Assembly (NCBI RefSeq): GCF_028640845.1
Contig: NC_080540.1
Span: forward strand, 155,379,920-155,443,919
DNA from: Ahaetulla prasina
Taxonomy: Eukaryota; Chordata; Lepidosauria; Squamata; Colubridae
DNA: 64,000 nt
Direction of reading: 5' to 3'
Shown: one piece after another, positions 1-10,283 of the stretch
How the letters are laid out: every line of letters starts with the position of its first letter
Position numbering within the stretch: the first letter of the stretch is position 1
Notes under the pieces: model-generated
The model's input: the letters and a program-made list of their open reading frames with translations, nothing else
Told to the model about the DNA's origin: nothing
The model's database searches: none
Position numbers and translations under genes: made by a program

Positions 1-493
1 AGCATGGAACTTAATGTGGTTGCAAAGCCAAAGATGATGGGCTCAGATTAAGTGAACATGTTTGGCTTCCTCTATATCTTCCGATGTTCATTACTGCAGC
101 AAAGCTAGAAAGTTGGTAAGACTTGAAACGGGTGAGTTGGGTTCCATCACCGGAGCCTAGGAAACAGCAGCAGCAAACCACTCAGGCCCCTGTAAATTAT
201 TGGTGTTGCACGGTCACAGCTGTATACAGCCCACGTGGCATAGGATGGGAAGCCATTCAGGCGCCTGCAAAGAGATTCAAACTTTTGCCAAGTGCGGGGC
301 AGGCAGCTAATTGAGAGAGGAGCAGCCTTAGCAGATAAGGGAAGGGGTCAAAGCCACAAAAGCTAAATCCTTGACCTGTTATTTAAAGGGTCAGGTAGAG
401 TTCAATAGACTACTCTGGGCCAATTCACTCAATTAAAATATTAAAAGTCCAAGTCAGAAGCTCAGAGATTGGAGCTAAATCTTGCTTCTTTGC

Positions 494-497
<4 letters not shown>
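1..497. other. unassigned unique-looking DNA
   Basis: I recognise no repeat family or gene here. A 63-codon open frame at 123-314 has no recognisable motif and is the length expected by chance. Confidence 0.4.

Positions 498-574
<77 letters not shown>
498..574. repeat. compound (CT)n(GT)n microsatellite
   Basis: About 19 CT units run directly into about 20 GT units. Open frames crossing it in several frames (Ser-Leu, Cys-Val, His-Thr, Arg-Glu repeats) are translations of the microsatellite and not genes. Confidence 0.97.
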
Positions 575-578
<4 letters not shown>

Positions 579-1187
579 AGGGGGGAAACCAGGATTATTG
601 CAGGCTTCCTGGAAAGCAGCAAGGAAAGAATGGAGAGGGGGAGTCTTCTGCAAGATGGGAAAGAGGTAGGATTTTCCAATAGCCTTAATTTAACAACTAA
701 ACTCAGAACTGGTGATCATCAATGCCCAGTGATAACATTTATTGGAATTTCAGAAACAGAGAGGAGAATATTATCCTGCTCTGGAGAGATCATTTATGTC
801 GGAAAAGATAATATCTATAAAAACGTTTTGCATTTGTGGCACGAAAAATATAAATCTGCCAGTCACCCACTCCATACTTAAAAGCAGAATAATTCGGGTC
901 ATAGAAGGTGGTTGTGGTATAGCTAATCCACACTTTCTCCAGCTTGGCCCTATGCAGATCAAGAGAGTCACCACTGCTTGAACAAAGACAACTGTCTCTG
1001 ATGCCTGATGCCTGCTTCAACTCATTAAGTATCTTCTGATATTGTCTTTCTCTCTCTCTTAAAAAGGCAGATGATGCTTCCAGAGGGACAGCTCCTGATG
1101 GTAAGGCATAATGCTGTTTGCCCCATCTTTAACCATTATATTTGCAATTAATTAAAAAAAATAGATGAGAAAAATATGAAAGGCAAC
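575..1187. other. unassigned DNA
   Basis: No repeat or coding signal recognised apart from a short (CT) run near 1048-1062. Confidence 0.4.
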
Positions 1188-1455
1188 CTTTTTTTTTTTT
1201 TTTTGTTTACATTTATACCCCGCCCTTCTCCGAAGACTCAGGGCGGCTTACAGTGTATAAGGCAATAGTCTCATTCTATTTGTATATTTTTACAAAGTCA
1301 ACTTATTGCCCCCCCAACAATCTGGGTCCTCATTTTACCTACCTTATAAAGGATGGAAGGCTGAGTCAACCTTGGGCCGGGCTTGAACCTGCAATAATTG
1401 CAGGCTTCTGTGTTCTTAATAACAGGCATTACCAGCCTGAGCTATCCGGCCCCTA
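1188..1455 (-). mobile_element. tRNA-derived SINE with L2-like tail, minus strand
   Basis: Reading the minus strand gives a tRNA-like head ('ggctca' start, box-B-like 'ggttcaagccc'), a central block ending 'cccagattgttggggg', and an L2-like tail ('gccgccctgagtcttcgg', 'agaagggcgggg'), then a poly-A that appears as the T run at 1188-1204. The same family recurs at 8119, 35708, 39971 and 60348. It is a retrotransposon moved in trans, not a tRNA gene. Confidence 0.85.
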
Positions 1456-1616
1456 TCCTGAGCTATCCGGAACCTGTGTAAAATCTTTTTTTGGTGAACG
1501 TGAATGCAGAATCAAATCATTCCAAGAGTCATTTTTGGAAACCAAGAGGAGATGTAAAGCAGAATTTTTTAAAAATGGAAAAATGTTGGTGCTGCAATAG
1601 TAATTTAGGATAGGAG

Positions 1617-1690
1617 CAGGGGTAAAATCCAGCAGGTTCTGTCAGCAGGTTCTGACAGGTTCTGGGGAAACGGTAGCAGAAATTTTGCTT
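1617..1690. mobile_element. family D hAT MITE fragment
   Basis: Begins 'caggggtaaaatccagcagg' and contains 'acaggttctgggg' and 'ggtagcagaaattttg', the end block of family D seen complete at 22093 and 63226. The other half is missing. An 'agcaggttctg' unit is duplicated inside. Confidence 0.7.
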
Positions 1691-1915
1691 GGACCCCTGA
1701 ATGCGTAAGAACATCTTTAAGCGGGAGGATCTGCTTCAAGCCAAGGAATAATGGGCAGAGAATGGTTAGATACACCTACACATAGCTTTTCTATTTTAAA
1801 TTATCCACAATTACCATCACTGCTCATCTGCTTCACCTCCCTTCTCCCCTACTGTATCCAATTGCTTCTGGAACACCGTCCTGGTCATTCAGTGTTACTA
1901 TTAGCATTGCTATTA

Positions 1916-2158
1916 GCCACGGTGGCACAGTGGCTACAATGCAGTATTACAGCTACTTCTGCTGACTGTTAGCTGATTGCAATTTGGCAGTTCAAATTTC
2001 ACCAGGCTCAAGGTTGACTCAGCCTTCCATCCTTCTGAAGTGGGTAAAATGAGGACCCAGATTGTTGGGACCAATATGCTGACTCCGTAAACTGCTTAAA
2101 GAGGGCTGTAAAGCACTGTAAAGCGGTGTATAAGTCTAAGTGCTATTGCTATTTGCTA
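1916..2158 (+). mobile_element. tRNA-derived SINE, second subfamily
   Basis: The head is 'ggtggcacagtggctac'. The central block 'aaggttgactcagccttcca' is shared with the L2-tailed SINEs. The tail differs: 'ctgtaaagcggtgtataag' then 'tgctattgctatt'. A minus-strand relative lies at 24345-24590. The shared core with different tails suggests SINEs that swapped 3' ends. Confidence 0.8.
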
Positions 2159-2805
2159 CTTTATACTTTTTAAAAAAAAAAAAGATAAATATTATAAGCA
2201 ATTTTTTTTTCTGAAAAAGTATTGAAATATAGAAAATCAAATTTAAACTTGGCTGAAATATCAGCATATCTTGAATGTAGACAGTAACACAAAGTGCTCT
2301 TCTAGTCTTTAAGGCAAAAAGAGATTACTGTAAAACATGAAAGAAGTTGAGAAGACATCTGGATCTGCAGTCGTGAATCATGTGGACTTTACAGTTTAGC
2401 AAACTTTGTGTAAGCCCCTTTGATCTCTGTGGGTTTTTGCTTTAAGTAGGTACGTATAGGTAGTGACATAAATCCACTGGTCAAAGCATTGGGGGAAAAA
2501 ACCTCACATTTTGCTGCAAGAAACCAACTTCTGCACTGTTAAAATTTTCAGATTTCAATATTCAAGTACGTAACTTGAACATAATCCCCAGATTTCAATA
2601 CAGATTGGGCAAAAGTAATAACATAATTACATTGCTGGCAATAAAAGTGCTAGTATTTCTGATATAATACATAAAAGGATAAATAATTTAGCTATCATGC
2701 TCATAATGGCCGAGAATAATAGCATCCAAAGTTTATAAATGACATTTTAAATGAAAGCATTTTGCATGCCAGTAGAAGGACCAGGGAAGGAGAGAAAAGG
2801 ACATA
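2159..2805. other. unassigned AT-rich DNA
   Basis: No repeat family, long open frame or RNA gene recognised. Confidence 0.4.
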
Positions 2806-3558
2806 GAGATAGTCCTCAAATTATAGACCACAAATGAACCCAAAATTTATGTTGCTAAATATTTCTTTTTTCTCCATTTTACAACCTTTCTTGCCACAGT
2901 TGTTAAGTGAGTCATCACAGTTGTTACGTTAGTAACATGGTCGTTAAGTGAATCTCTTCCCCATTGACTTTGCTTGTCAAAAGGTCAAAAAGGGGGTCAC
3001 GTGACCCCAGGACACTGCAGCCATCATAAATATGAGTCACTTGCCATGCCTCTGAATTTTGATCACGTGACCATGGGGATGCTGAAACGATTGTGTGAAA
3101 ATCGGTCATAAGTCACTTTTTGAACAGTCACTAAATGAACTGTTTGTCAGCATTCCAGAAAACCCCCCAACTCCAAGTAAAAACTCTGAAGCAAGCATCT
3201 TTCAAAGTTCTATTTACTAGGATAGGTAAACTGGCACATCTGGGAAAACCCGAATCTGAGATGTCCGGGCTTTCCCTCAGTAAATCAAAAACCCCAAAAC
3301 CATCCCCTGACTCCTCAGTCGATCACATGCTCCAATCACCAACCGTCCCATCTCGAGACAGCACTCCGACCACTCCTTCTCCATATGCAGGATCAACCTG
3401 ATCTTGACTGACAGGAAGAATGCTATTATGTCTAAAGACAACCCCTCTACTAAATCCCCCCCCTCCTACTTTCCCACACAGGAAAAAGTAGCAGCAAGGA
3501 AGCTTCCGGCCTAATATGGCTTCCAAAGCTGACACTGTTGTAAATCAAGGACTACCTG
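2806..3558. mobile_element. pogo/Tigger-like MITE split by a solo LTR
   Basis: The left end (2806-3144) and the 24-bp right end (3535-3558) together match a MITE of about 395 bp seen complete at 56738 and 61033. The right end is 'aaggactacctg' followed by TA; the decayed left end is 'atagtcctcaaattatag'. TA target duplication and similar inverted ends indicate the Tc1/mariner-pogo group. The LTR at 3145-3534 interrupts it, so this MITE is the older of the two. Confidence 0.8.
3145..3534 (-). mobile_element. solo LTR, 390 bp
   Basis: The unit begins tgtcagc and ends gctgaca, has TG...CA ends, and is flanked by a perfect 5-bp duplication, ctgtt, at 3140-3144 and 3535-3539. No internal region is present, which is what LTR-LTR recombination leaves. 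Minus orientation is a weak inference from an 'agtaaa' poly-A-like signal near the minus-strand 3' end. It could be Ty3/Gypsy or endogenous retrovirus; the LTR alone does not decide. It is unlike the other LTRs in this window. Confidence 0.8.
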
Positions 3559-3560
3559 TA

Positions 3561-4251
3561 CACACAGACACCCTCCCCACAAATGGTAGTTTAAAAGCCT
3601 AGAAGCAACCACCCAAGGAGAATTTGATAAAAACAATATTTATAAAAGATACTTATTTAAACAAAATATTCTGAGATTGAAAACTGGAAAGTCATTAGGA
3701 TGACTGTAAAAGTTGAAGTGAGCCCCTGTTTTCCCCCTGCCCCATACCGGCCTTTCTTTAACTAGGGAAGTTTATATGGTGTGGTCAAAACATTTGAGAG
3801 GGCAGCCGTGATGTTGCGAAAAAAGTTCTGGTTGTATCCCTGACCTTGACCAAAGAGCCTATTTGGCACAGTTATTTGGAACACATCTGGGGACAATGTG
3901 CAACACCCATGTATCTTACGAGTAAGAAAAAAATCCTATTTATCACTACTTAGCACAAAAGCTCAGATGGCCTGAATACAGGCAGCTCTGTAGCAATATT
4001 TGGGACTGCCTTTACAAGTTCATGTAGCTGATGAAATGCCACTTTAATGTCATCTGACTTGCCTCAATCAGTTACAAATCAACATTCTGGAAGTTCTTGT
4101 CTCTGCTTTGTTCCAAACTTACTGATAATATTGGCAGAATAAACATTTGATGTTTGTTTCAATGAGCTTCATGAAGAAGTGCTTGCAGTAGAAATAAACC
4201 GACTAACACCAGATTTTTGTGAGATAAAATACAGGGCTACAAAGTGGATCA
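3561..4251. other. unassigned DNA
   Basis: No repeat family or coding signal recognised. Confidence 0.4.
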
Positions 4252-4259
4252 GCCTACAG

Positions 4260-4515
4260 CAGTGACGGCTAACCTTTTCGGCACCGAGTGCTGAAAATGG
4301 ATCGCATGCGCGCCAGAGCGCAAGAACCCGGAAGAGAGCAGCTGGGCGGTGTGCATGCGCACAGCAGCCAGCTGCTCTTCCAGGTTCTGTTGCGCGCAAA
4401 GCCCAGCTGGCTGGCACGCATGCGTGCGACAGAACCCAGAAGAGCAGTGCGCGTGCCCACAGAAAGGGCCTTGCATGCCACCTCTGGCACACGTGCCATA
4501 GGTTCGCCATCATGG
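4260..4515. mobile_element. family B hAT MITE
   Basis: Starts 'cagtgacggctaacctttt' and ends 'ataggttcgccatcatgg', imperfect inverted ends. A perfect 8-bp target duplication, gcctacag, lies at 4252-4259 and 4516-4523, which fixes the borders and indicates hAT. The interior is CpG-rich with alternating GCGC/CATGCG. Several overlapping open frames in it on both strands are by-products of its high GC content. Confidence 0.93.
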
Positions 4516-4523
4516 GCCTACAG

Positions 4524-5446
4524 TATTGCCATTTCTTTTAAGGTCTGATTTCTGTATTTTGCTCAACTGTTTTCAAACTTTCGACTGCTACTAAAATAAT
4601 TAGGATTGACGGCTTAGCAAAAGTAAAATAAAATTTTGTTCAGCTGCTGGTCAAGAACAAAGAAGCTCTTTCGAAAGCCTCTCTAAATTCAGTGAATATA
4701 ATAAATAAATGTGAATTATCTAGGCAATACATAAGGAAATTACATAGGCAAAACAAATGTGTAAACTTCACCAATTAGTGCAAGATTTTAAAGCTTTTTT
4801 AGGGGGCAAATGGAACACAACAGTTTTTATGTTTCCAATATTCTTCTGTTTGAAGCCAGAAAAGATAAAAATAATTGCATGAGTTCTGCAGGAGTTAATT
4901 TCTTCATGAGCCGTGAAAGGGAGACATTAAAGCTATTGAAAGGCTAAATGTTTTTGTTATTTTCAAATATTTGCAGGCAGGCCAAAATATATTGCAATGC
5001 ACTTTTTTGCAAAGTGTGTTTCTCCTTATTCCACACTCACCCCTCCAAGATAACCTAAATTCAGAAGGCTTTAAGCAGAGATTCAAATGTGGTGTATCTT
5101 TTATTGTATTGTATAATCGCCTTTTCTTCCCATAATAGAAGCAGTCTCCTTTTACCATCCAAGCGTGCCTTCTGGTTCTCCCTGCACCCACCCCCCTCTC
5201 CATTAAGCTGAGTTAGATTAATTGCCAACACATCTATATTCACCCATGTTCCCTCTTCTTTTGATTAACCCCTGACAGAGATTAATTGAACATGCTGTAG
5301 AGGGTGAAGAGGCTGGTGGGATATCTGGATGGATATATGTGTCCATGGGTGTGCATATGTGCTCGCCCAGGAATACATTAGGACTTATTAATGGAATTTT
5401 AGTGTTAAGTATTTAGAAATTGCTCTCTCTATTGACTTGAAGCATT
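4524..5446. other. unassigned AT-rich DNA
   Basis: No repeat or gene recognised. A minus-strand open frame of 99 codons (4904-5203) shows no family resemblance. Confidence 0.4.
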
Positions 5447-5494
5447 ATGCATCCTTCTTGCAATGTAGGAAATACGATATGCTGGGATATGTTT

Positions 5495-5805
5495 TATTAT
5501 ATCTCAGATGATTTGGGGATAGAGTTCTCACCCGAGACACAAATGACCAGGCTCAAATTATCCTACTGGAGACACATTATACGAAGATCTAGCTCTCCAG
5601 AGAAGGCTCTAATGGTGGGAAAAGTGGGAAGAAAAAGAAGAAGACAATGACCAGCAAAAGATGAATGGATTCAGTTACAGTAGCCCTGGGTGCATTGTTA
5701 GAAGACCCAAAAGACAACGTTAGGGGTAGATTCTCCGAAGAAAATCTATCTCTGTGGTCACTAAGACTTGACATTGACTCGATAACTATTTGATCAATAA
5801 ATCAA
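5495..5805 (+). mobile_element. RTE/BovB LINE 3' fragment
   Basis: The plus strand encodes a decayed C-terminal RTE segment, MTRLKLSYWRHIIRR followed by SSPEKALMVGKVGRKRRR, equivalent to the 'LSYFGHIMRR...LGK..G.R.RG' region of RTE/BovB polymerases. It continues into a 3' part containing 'gaaaatctatctctgtggtc' and 'gacattgactcgat', typical of BovB ends. Heavily 5'-truncated; stops and substitutions make it nonfunctional. Confidence 0.8.
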
Positions 5806-5830
5806 ATTGCATATTGCGATATATTGGGGA

Positions 5831-6435
5831 CTTTCCAGCTGGTTTCTCACCAAAATGCACAGGCTATGATAGAACAAGGAAATGACATTGCGATTCTTAT
5901 GGAGCTCAAGCAAACCAAGCTTAACTCAACTAGGCAGTGTTGTATTTGACTACACTGGTAGTGCAGTTTTCAGTCGAGAACCTTGTATACTTGCAGAGGA
6001 CTTGCCTCCTCTCTACCTTACGAAGGTAATTCAGCAAAAAATATTATTTTTGGGTGCAAATAAAATCAGGGAACTTTCTCAAGGAAAAAAAAAGTTTCAG
6101 TTATGGGTCATATACAGTTACTGGAAAATAGACAGCCTTTCCCTCTGGCATCCAAGGTGGTATTCTATCATTTCACATATAGTTTGACCTTGTACATTTC
6201 CAAACAAAATCCTTGGTTACAACCATCCACTATTTTCTAAGAATGTCAATTGCATATAAGGCTAAGAAGCATTCTTGGGAACCAAAGATGATGAGAGGGG
6301 CTGATGCTTTGCTTTGCTGTGTGCTACCTTCTCATGAAACTTACGAATTTTAAAAAATAAGTAGTCTGGTGGCACAAAGTTTACTGGTAAGTCATCTGTG
6401 AGTGATTCTGATCTGGAATGATTGGTCATGCAATC
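5831..6435. other. unassigned DNA
   Basis: An open frame of 101 codons (5882-6187) has no recognisable motif. No repeat identified. Confidence 0.35.
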
Positions 6436-6443
6436 GACTAGAA

Positions 6444-6562
6444 CAGGGGTCTCCAACCTTGGTCCCTTTAAGACTTGTGGACTTCAACTCCCAGAGTCCC
6501 TCAGCCAGCAAAGCTGGAGTTGAAGTCCACAAGTCTTAAAGGGACAAGGTTGGAGACCTCTG
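6444..6562. mobile_element. family A palindromic hAT MITE
   Basis: A 119-bp near-perfect palindrome beginning 'caggggtctccaaccttgg' and ending 'ccaaggttggagacctctg' apart from one base. The 8-bp duplication gactagaa is at 6436-6443 and 6563-6570. Transcribed, it would fold into one long hairpin. Confidence 0.93.
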
Positions 6563-6570
6563 GACTAGAA

Positions 6571-6861
6571 CACTCAAAGAGCCACAAAGGTCCTAAGCGG
6601 AAGCCCCTGTTCAATTCTGGAGCCGACCGGAAGTCCAGTTCCCCCATCATAGTCTCCTCCTAGCGCGGTGACCTTTTTTCTCTGCTGACCAGAAGGCTGG
6701 TTCCCCCACCAAAGAGTCTCCTCCTAATGCGACATCCTTTTTTCCTCTACCTGTCCTAATCGAAAGCCCTATCAATTGTGGAGCCGACCAGCAACAGGGA
6801 GCCACAGCAGAGGGATGAAAGTACTACATGTGGCTCCAAAGCCATGGGTTGCTGACCCCTG
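6571..6861. mobile_element. family F hAT MITE lacking its left end
   Basis: From 'cactcaaagagccacaaagg' to 'gttgctgacccctg' it matches the fuller copy at 35142-35451. About 20 bp of the left inverted end are missing here; the sequence goes directly from the gactagaa target copy into the element. The right target copy gactagag is at 6862-6869. Confidence 0.85.
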
Positions 6862-6915
6862 GACTAGAGGGAAAGTGAGCTGGGATTTTTCTAAGTGACA
6901 GAACATCATCTAAAG

Positions 6916-7036
6916 CAGGGGTCTCCGACCTTGGCAACTTTAAGCCTGGAGGACTTCAACTCCCAGAATTCCCCAGCCAGCAGAGCTGGGAGTTGAAGTC
7001 CTCCAGGCTTAAAGTTGCCAAGGTCGGCGACCCCTG
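6916..7036. mobile_element. family A palindromic hAT MITE
   Basis: 121 bp, starting 'caggggtctccgaccttggc' and closing 'gccaaggtcggcgacccctg', with perfect 8-bp duplication atctaaag at 6908-6915 and 7037-7044. The stem is close to perfect over about 50 bp per arm. Confidence 0.95.
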
Positions 7037-7044
7037 ATCTAAAG

Positions 7045-7617
7045 GTAATCCTAACCCTAATCTTCTAAACTAAGGGTAAGATTGAAACACTATTGAGTTT
7101 TTTGGAAATAAAAACCAGAATTGTTTCAAATACCAACAAAGTCTAATATTCAAAGCCAGATTTAAGTTCAAAACAGAAACCTTAACTCCAATTAAGAAAT
7201 GAATAGAAAGGTTGATGAAAGACATTCAAGATAATTAAATATTCCTCCAAAAAGTTTCTATCATTGGAATTTTAAAGAACTATTTCAATGTAAAATATAA
7301 CAGTCAAGGAAGGAATGAAAAGAGAATTATAATAATAATCCAAATAACTAACAGCTGTGATTTCACAGATTTGTGTGTATAATAATACATTAATTTATTA
7401 AACTTGTATGATTGTGCCCAGATTGGAATTTCCAGGGAGAGAATTTTGAAGAGCTAAGCAAAATAATGACAAAAATGGATGAAACTCTAATCGTTATGGG
7501 TAATTCTAACATTTAACAAATGATTATATATTAATGAAATGAAGCTGGAAATTCTGAATAAGCAAAAATTGAATGCTGTGGATCTTCCAGCATATATGTG
7601 CATCATGTCCCTATACT
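7045..7617. other. unassigned AT-rich DNA
   Basis: No repeat family or coding signal recognised. Confidence 0.4.
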
Positions 7618-7625
7618 GTATAGTC

Positions 7626-7762
7626 ACGCACGTCTGTCAAACTGACAGCCCACGGGCCTGATGCGTCATATGCAGGCCACTCCCACCCTGGCTCCGCAAA
7701 GACAGAAAACATCGTGATACGTCACGATATGTTACGTGATGCAATCAAGTTTGACAGCCATG
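7626..7762. mobile_element. family C hAT MITE, decayed
   Basis: Inner left end 'gtcaaactgacagcccacgg' and right end 'aagtttgacagccatg' match the inverted ends of family C. A probable target duplication gtatagt(c/g) lies on both sides. The left border is uncertain by a few bases. Confidence 0.75.
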
Positions 7763-8096
7763 GTATAGTGTATAGTGTTCCCCAACTTTTCCAGCTTTGC
7801 GGACTGGTGGAAGGGCGATGATTCCACATGAGCCACAGGCAAGTGCATGCACCCGCCATTCCATTTGCATGAACAGCACGCATGTGTGCCCACTGCTCAC
7901 ACAAACAGAGCGCACATGCTTGCCCGCTGCTCATGTAAGTGGGGATGGACCAGGGGTGGGTTCTACTTATCTTTACTACCGGTTCGCAAAGGCAGCGCAT
8001 ATGTACGCTCGCTTCACTTGCATGCGCACACATGCTTCTGCACATGCACAGATTGTACCTTGTGACGTCCAGGTGGGTGGATGGAACCTCCTGCCC

Positions 8097-8148
8097 AGAC
8101 TGCATTAGCCTGTTGGGCCTCTGGTGGCTCAACAGGCTAATGCAGTCT
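8097..8148. repeat. perfect 19-bp inverted repeat at the SINE 5' end
   Basis: 8097-8115 (agactgcattagcctgttg) is the exact reverse complement of 8130-8148, separated by 14 bases. The right arm is the SINE's own 5' head, so the left arm is an inverted copy of that head outside the normal SINE start. Confidence 0.95.
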
Positions 8149-8398
8149 GTTATTAACAGCAGCTGCCTGCATTTACTGCAGGTTCAAGTCCCACCAGGCC
8201 CAAGGTTGACTCAGCCTTCCATCCTTTAAAAGGTAGGTAAAAAGAGGACCCAGATTGTTGGGGGCAATAAGTTGACTTTGTATATAAATATACAAATGGA
8301 TGAAGACTATTGCTTGACATAGTGTAAGCCGCCCTGAGTCTTCGCAGAAGGGCGGGATATAAATGCAAATAAAATAAAAAATAAATAAAATAAATAAA
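8119..8398 (+). mobile_element. tRNA-derived SINE with L2-like tail
   Basis: tRNA-like head, box-B-like 'ggttcaagtccc', central 'aaggttgactcagccttcca', and tail 'gtaagccgccctgagtcttc' 'gcagaagggcgggatataaa', then an A/T-rich AAATA tail. It is the innermost of three nested insertions. Confidence 0.92.
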
Positions 8399-8599
8399 TT
8401 TTACTACCGGTTTGCAAGGACCGGACAGAACCGGGAGCAATCCACCACTGGAATCTACGCACACTCAGCCATCATTTGTGTGGCCCAGCTCCAAAGGGCT
8501 CAAGGCCTGGTAGTGGGCCATGGCCCAAGGGTTGGGGACCCCTGCCATATAGGCTTCTAAATTAGACCCACAGGAAAGTAGAAAACGAACATCAAGATT

Positions 8600-9253
8600 T
8601 AAGGGATCTTGCAGATCTTTAAAATAGTCTACAGAGGAATTATTGAGTTATCTACAGAGGAATTATTGAGTCTGTCATTGGCACCTCTATAACTGTCTGG
8701 TTCGGTTCTGCAACCCAACAAGAAAAACACAGACTTCAGAGGATAATTAGAACTGCAGAAAAAATAATTGCTACCAACTTGCCTTCCATTGAGGACCTGT
8801 ATACTGCATGAATCAAGAAGAGGGCCGTGAAAATATTTGCAGATCCCTCGCATCCTGGACATAAACTGTTTCAACTCCTACCCTCAAAACGACGCTATAG
8901 AGCACTGCACACCAGAACAACTAGACACAAGAACAGTTTTTCCCGAAGGCCATCACTCTGCTAAACAAATAATTCCCTCAACACTGTCAGACTATTTACT
9001 GAATCTGCACTACTATTAATCGTTTCATAGTTCCCATCACCAATCTCTTTCCACTTATGACTGTATGACTATAACTTGTTGCTGGCAATCCTTATGATTT
9101 ATATTGATATATTGACCATCAATTGTGTTGTAAATGTTGTACCTTGATGAACGTATCTTTTCTTTTATGTACACTGAGAGCATATGCACCAAGACAAATT
9201 CCTTGTGTGTCCAATCACACTTGGCCAATAAAATTCTATTCTATTCTATTCTA
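8600..9253 (+). mobile_element. CR1/L3-type LINE 3' end with ATTCT tail
   Basis: Plus-strand frames carry a degraded C-terminal polymerase segment (for example ILDINCFNSYPQND, then YRALHTRTTRHKNSF-like residues in shifted frames). A 3' UTR with 'ccaatcacacttggccaata' follows, then (ATTCT)n at 9234-9253. This matches snake CR1/L3 LINE ends, which are known to finish in AATAG-type microsatellites. 5'-truncated and frameshifted. A 23-bp step duplication sits at 8628-8671. Confidence 0.82.
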
Positions 9254-9564
9254 TCTCTTATGGAAGCTTTGGTTTCTGCTGTGAATGTTCAGTTCTAAGA
9301 TGACAGAACTGAGAAGATATCTTATTATATTATTAAAACCTCCATCATGTAAAGATTGATACTTCTATCTTGAAGGAAGCAAGTGCTCCTATTAAAAAAC
9401 CAAATCTATAGATCTATTTTTCTTACTCAATTTATACTTTACCATTCTTGGCCAAAGTGGTTGAACAACCACGTACTATTTGATGATTGTGATTAACCAG
9501 TTCTTTTTGACTGGCTTCAGCTGAGGAATATTTAGCTGCCATGTGAATGGTCTATTGAGGAAGT
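9254..9564. other. unassigned DNA
   Basis: Nothing recognised. Confidence 0.4.
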
Positions 9565-9740
9565 ATGAAAAAGGAAGCATGTTCCCTGCTCAAGGTCTTA
9601 CTCTTGGCAGCTTCTAACAACATTGATCACAGTATTGTCCTGGATCTCCTGAGGGAATTCAACACTGATTTTATTGTGGTTTTGTTGCTATACCAAGGGC
9701 AGGACTCAAGTGCAGGATCCCCTTCCCACAAGTTCAGGGT
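9565..9740 (+). pseudogene. possible decayed LINE reverse-transcriptase scrap
   Basis: One frame reads LLAASNNIDHSIVLDLLREF, reminiscent of the 'LSAAFDTVDHSILLDRL' block of CR1/L2 polymerases. No other motif supports it. Weak call; chance resemblance is possible. Confidence 0.35.
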
Positions 9741-9754
9741 CCGTTTTTCGAATC

Positions 9755-10020
9755 ATTGAGCGCCACTTTGTACGGTCAGCTCCGGGGTGCAGGCCTGTGG
9801 CTTGCAAAGCTTTGTTGATGGTGTCTTGTTTTGGGTGCCTGCGAGGTCACCGGCCATTGACTTCTAGTTGGTAGGCAGTCTTGGCAATGGTGAAAGGTGC
9901 TGCTCTCAGGACATGTCCATACCAGCAGAGCTCATCAGCTCTCATCTTCTCTAAAATTGGTGCCACACCAAAATGTTGTTGAATGGTGTCATTTGTGATG
10001 TGGTCAAGAAGAGAGATGCC
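9755..10020 (-). mobile_element. RTE-clade LINE C-terminal fragment
   Basis: The minus strand reads ITNDTIQQHFGVAPILEKM and then ADELCWYGHVLRAAPF, the C-terminal 'YGVAPI.EK.R...RWYGHVLR' signature of RTE-clade polymerases. An in-frame stop follows. It is separate from the plus-strand RTE piece at 5495 and in the opposite orientation. Confidence 0.8.
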
Positions 10021-10283
10021 CAATATCCAATGGGAATTACAACTTCATCTCACCATTTGGAGGCTCTGTTGTTACTCTTCTAATATCTATTCGGAGCTAC
10101 ATCTTCAAGAAATGTGGAACTAATTGTCCATTTTATGAAGATGACATCTATTTTTATTTATTTTTACCAACTTCTTTATATGTGTTGATTTCTGTGGTAG
10201 GCCTCATCTTGGACTGGATAGCACGACTGGGTGAAGTGTAGCAAACTTAAGCTGAAGCTGGACAAGTCAAAGGGGTCTAGGAC

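Larger units (their letters stand above)
7951..8450. mobile_element. family E hAT MITE, interrupted by a SINE
   Basis: Starts 'caggggtgggttctactt' and ends 'gcaatccaccactg', with the internal 'tactaccggttcgcaaagg' / 'ttactaccggtttgcaagg' pair typical of the family. It lies inside the family J element and contains the SINE at 8119-8398. Confidence 0.8.
7773..8544. mobile_element. family J hAT-like MITE, interrupted
   Basis: Left end 'tagtgttccccaactttt' and right end 'gggttggggacccctg' are inverted copies of each other. The middle is taken up by a family E MITE (7951-8450), which itself holds a SINE. Removing these leaves an element of about 270 bp. I see no clean target duplication. Confidence 0.75.

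Noticed and set aside
425..881. Overlapping open frames across the CT/GT microsatellite
   Set aside because: Frames are open on both strands only because dinucleotide repeats lack stops; the peptides are simple repeats.
4169..4548. Cluster of His/Cys/Arg-rich open frames on both strands
   Set aside because: They coincide with a CpG-rich hAT MITE bounded by a perfect target duplication; similar frames occur in every family B copy.
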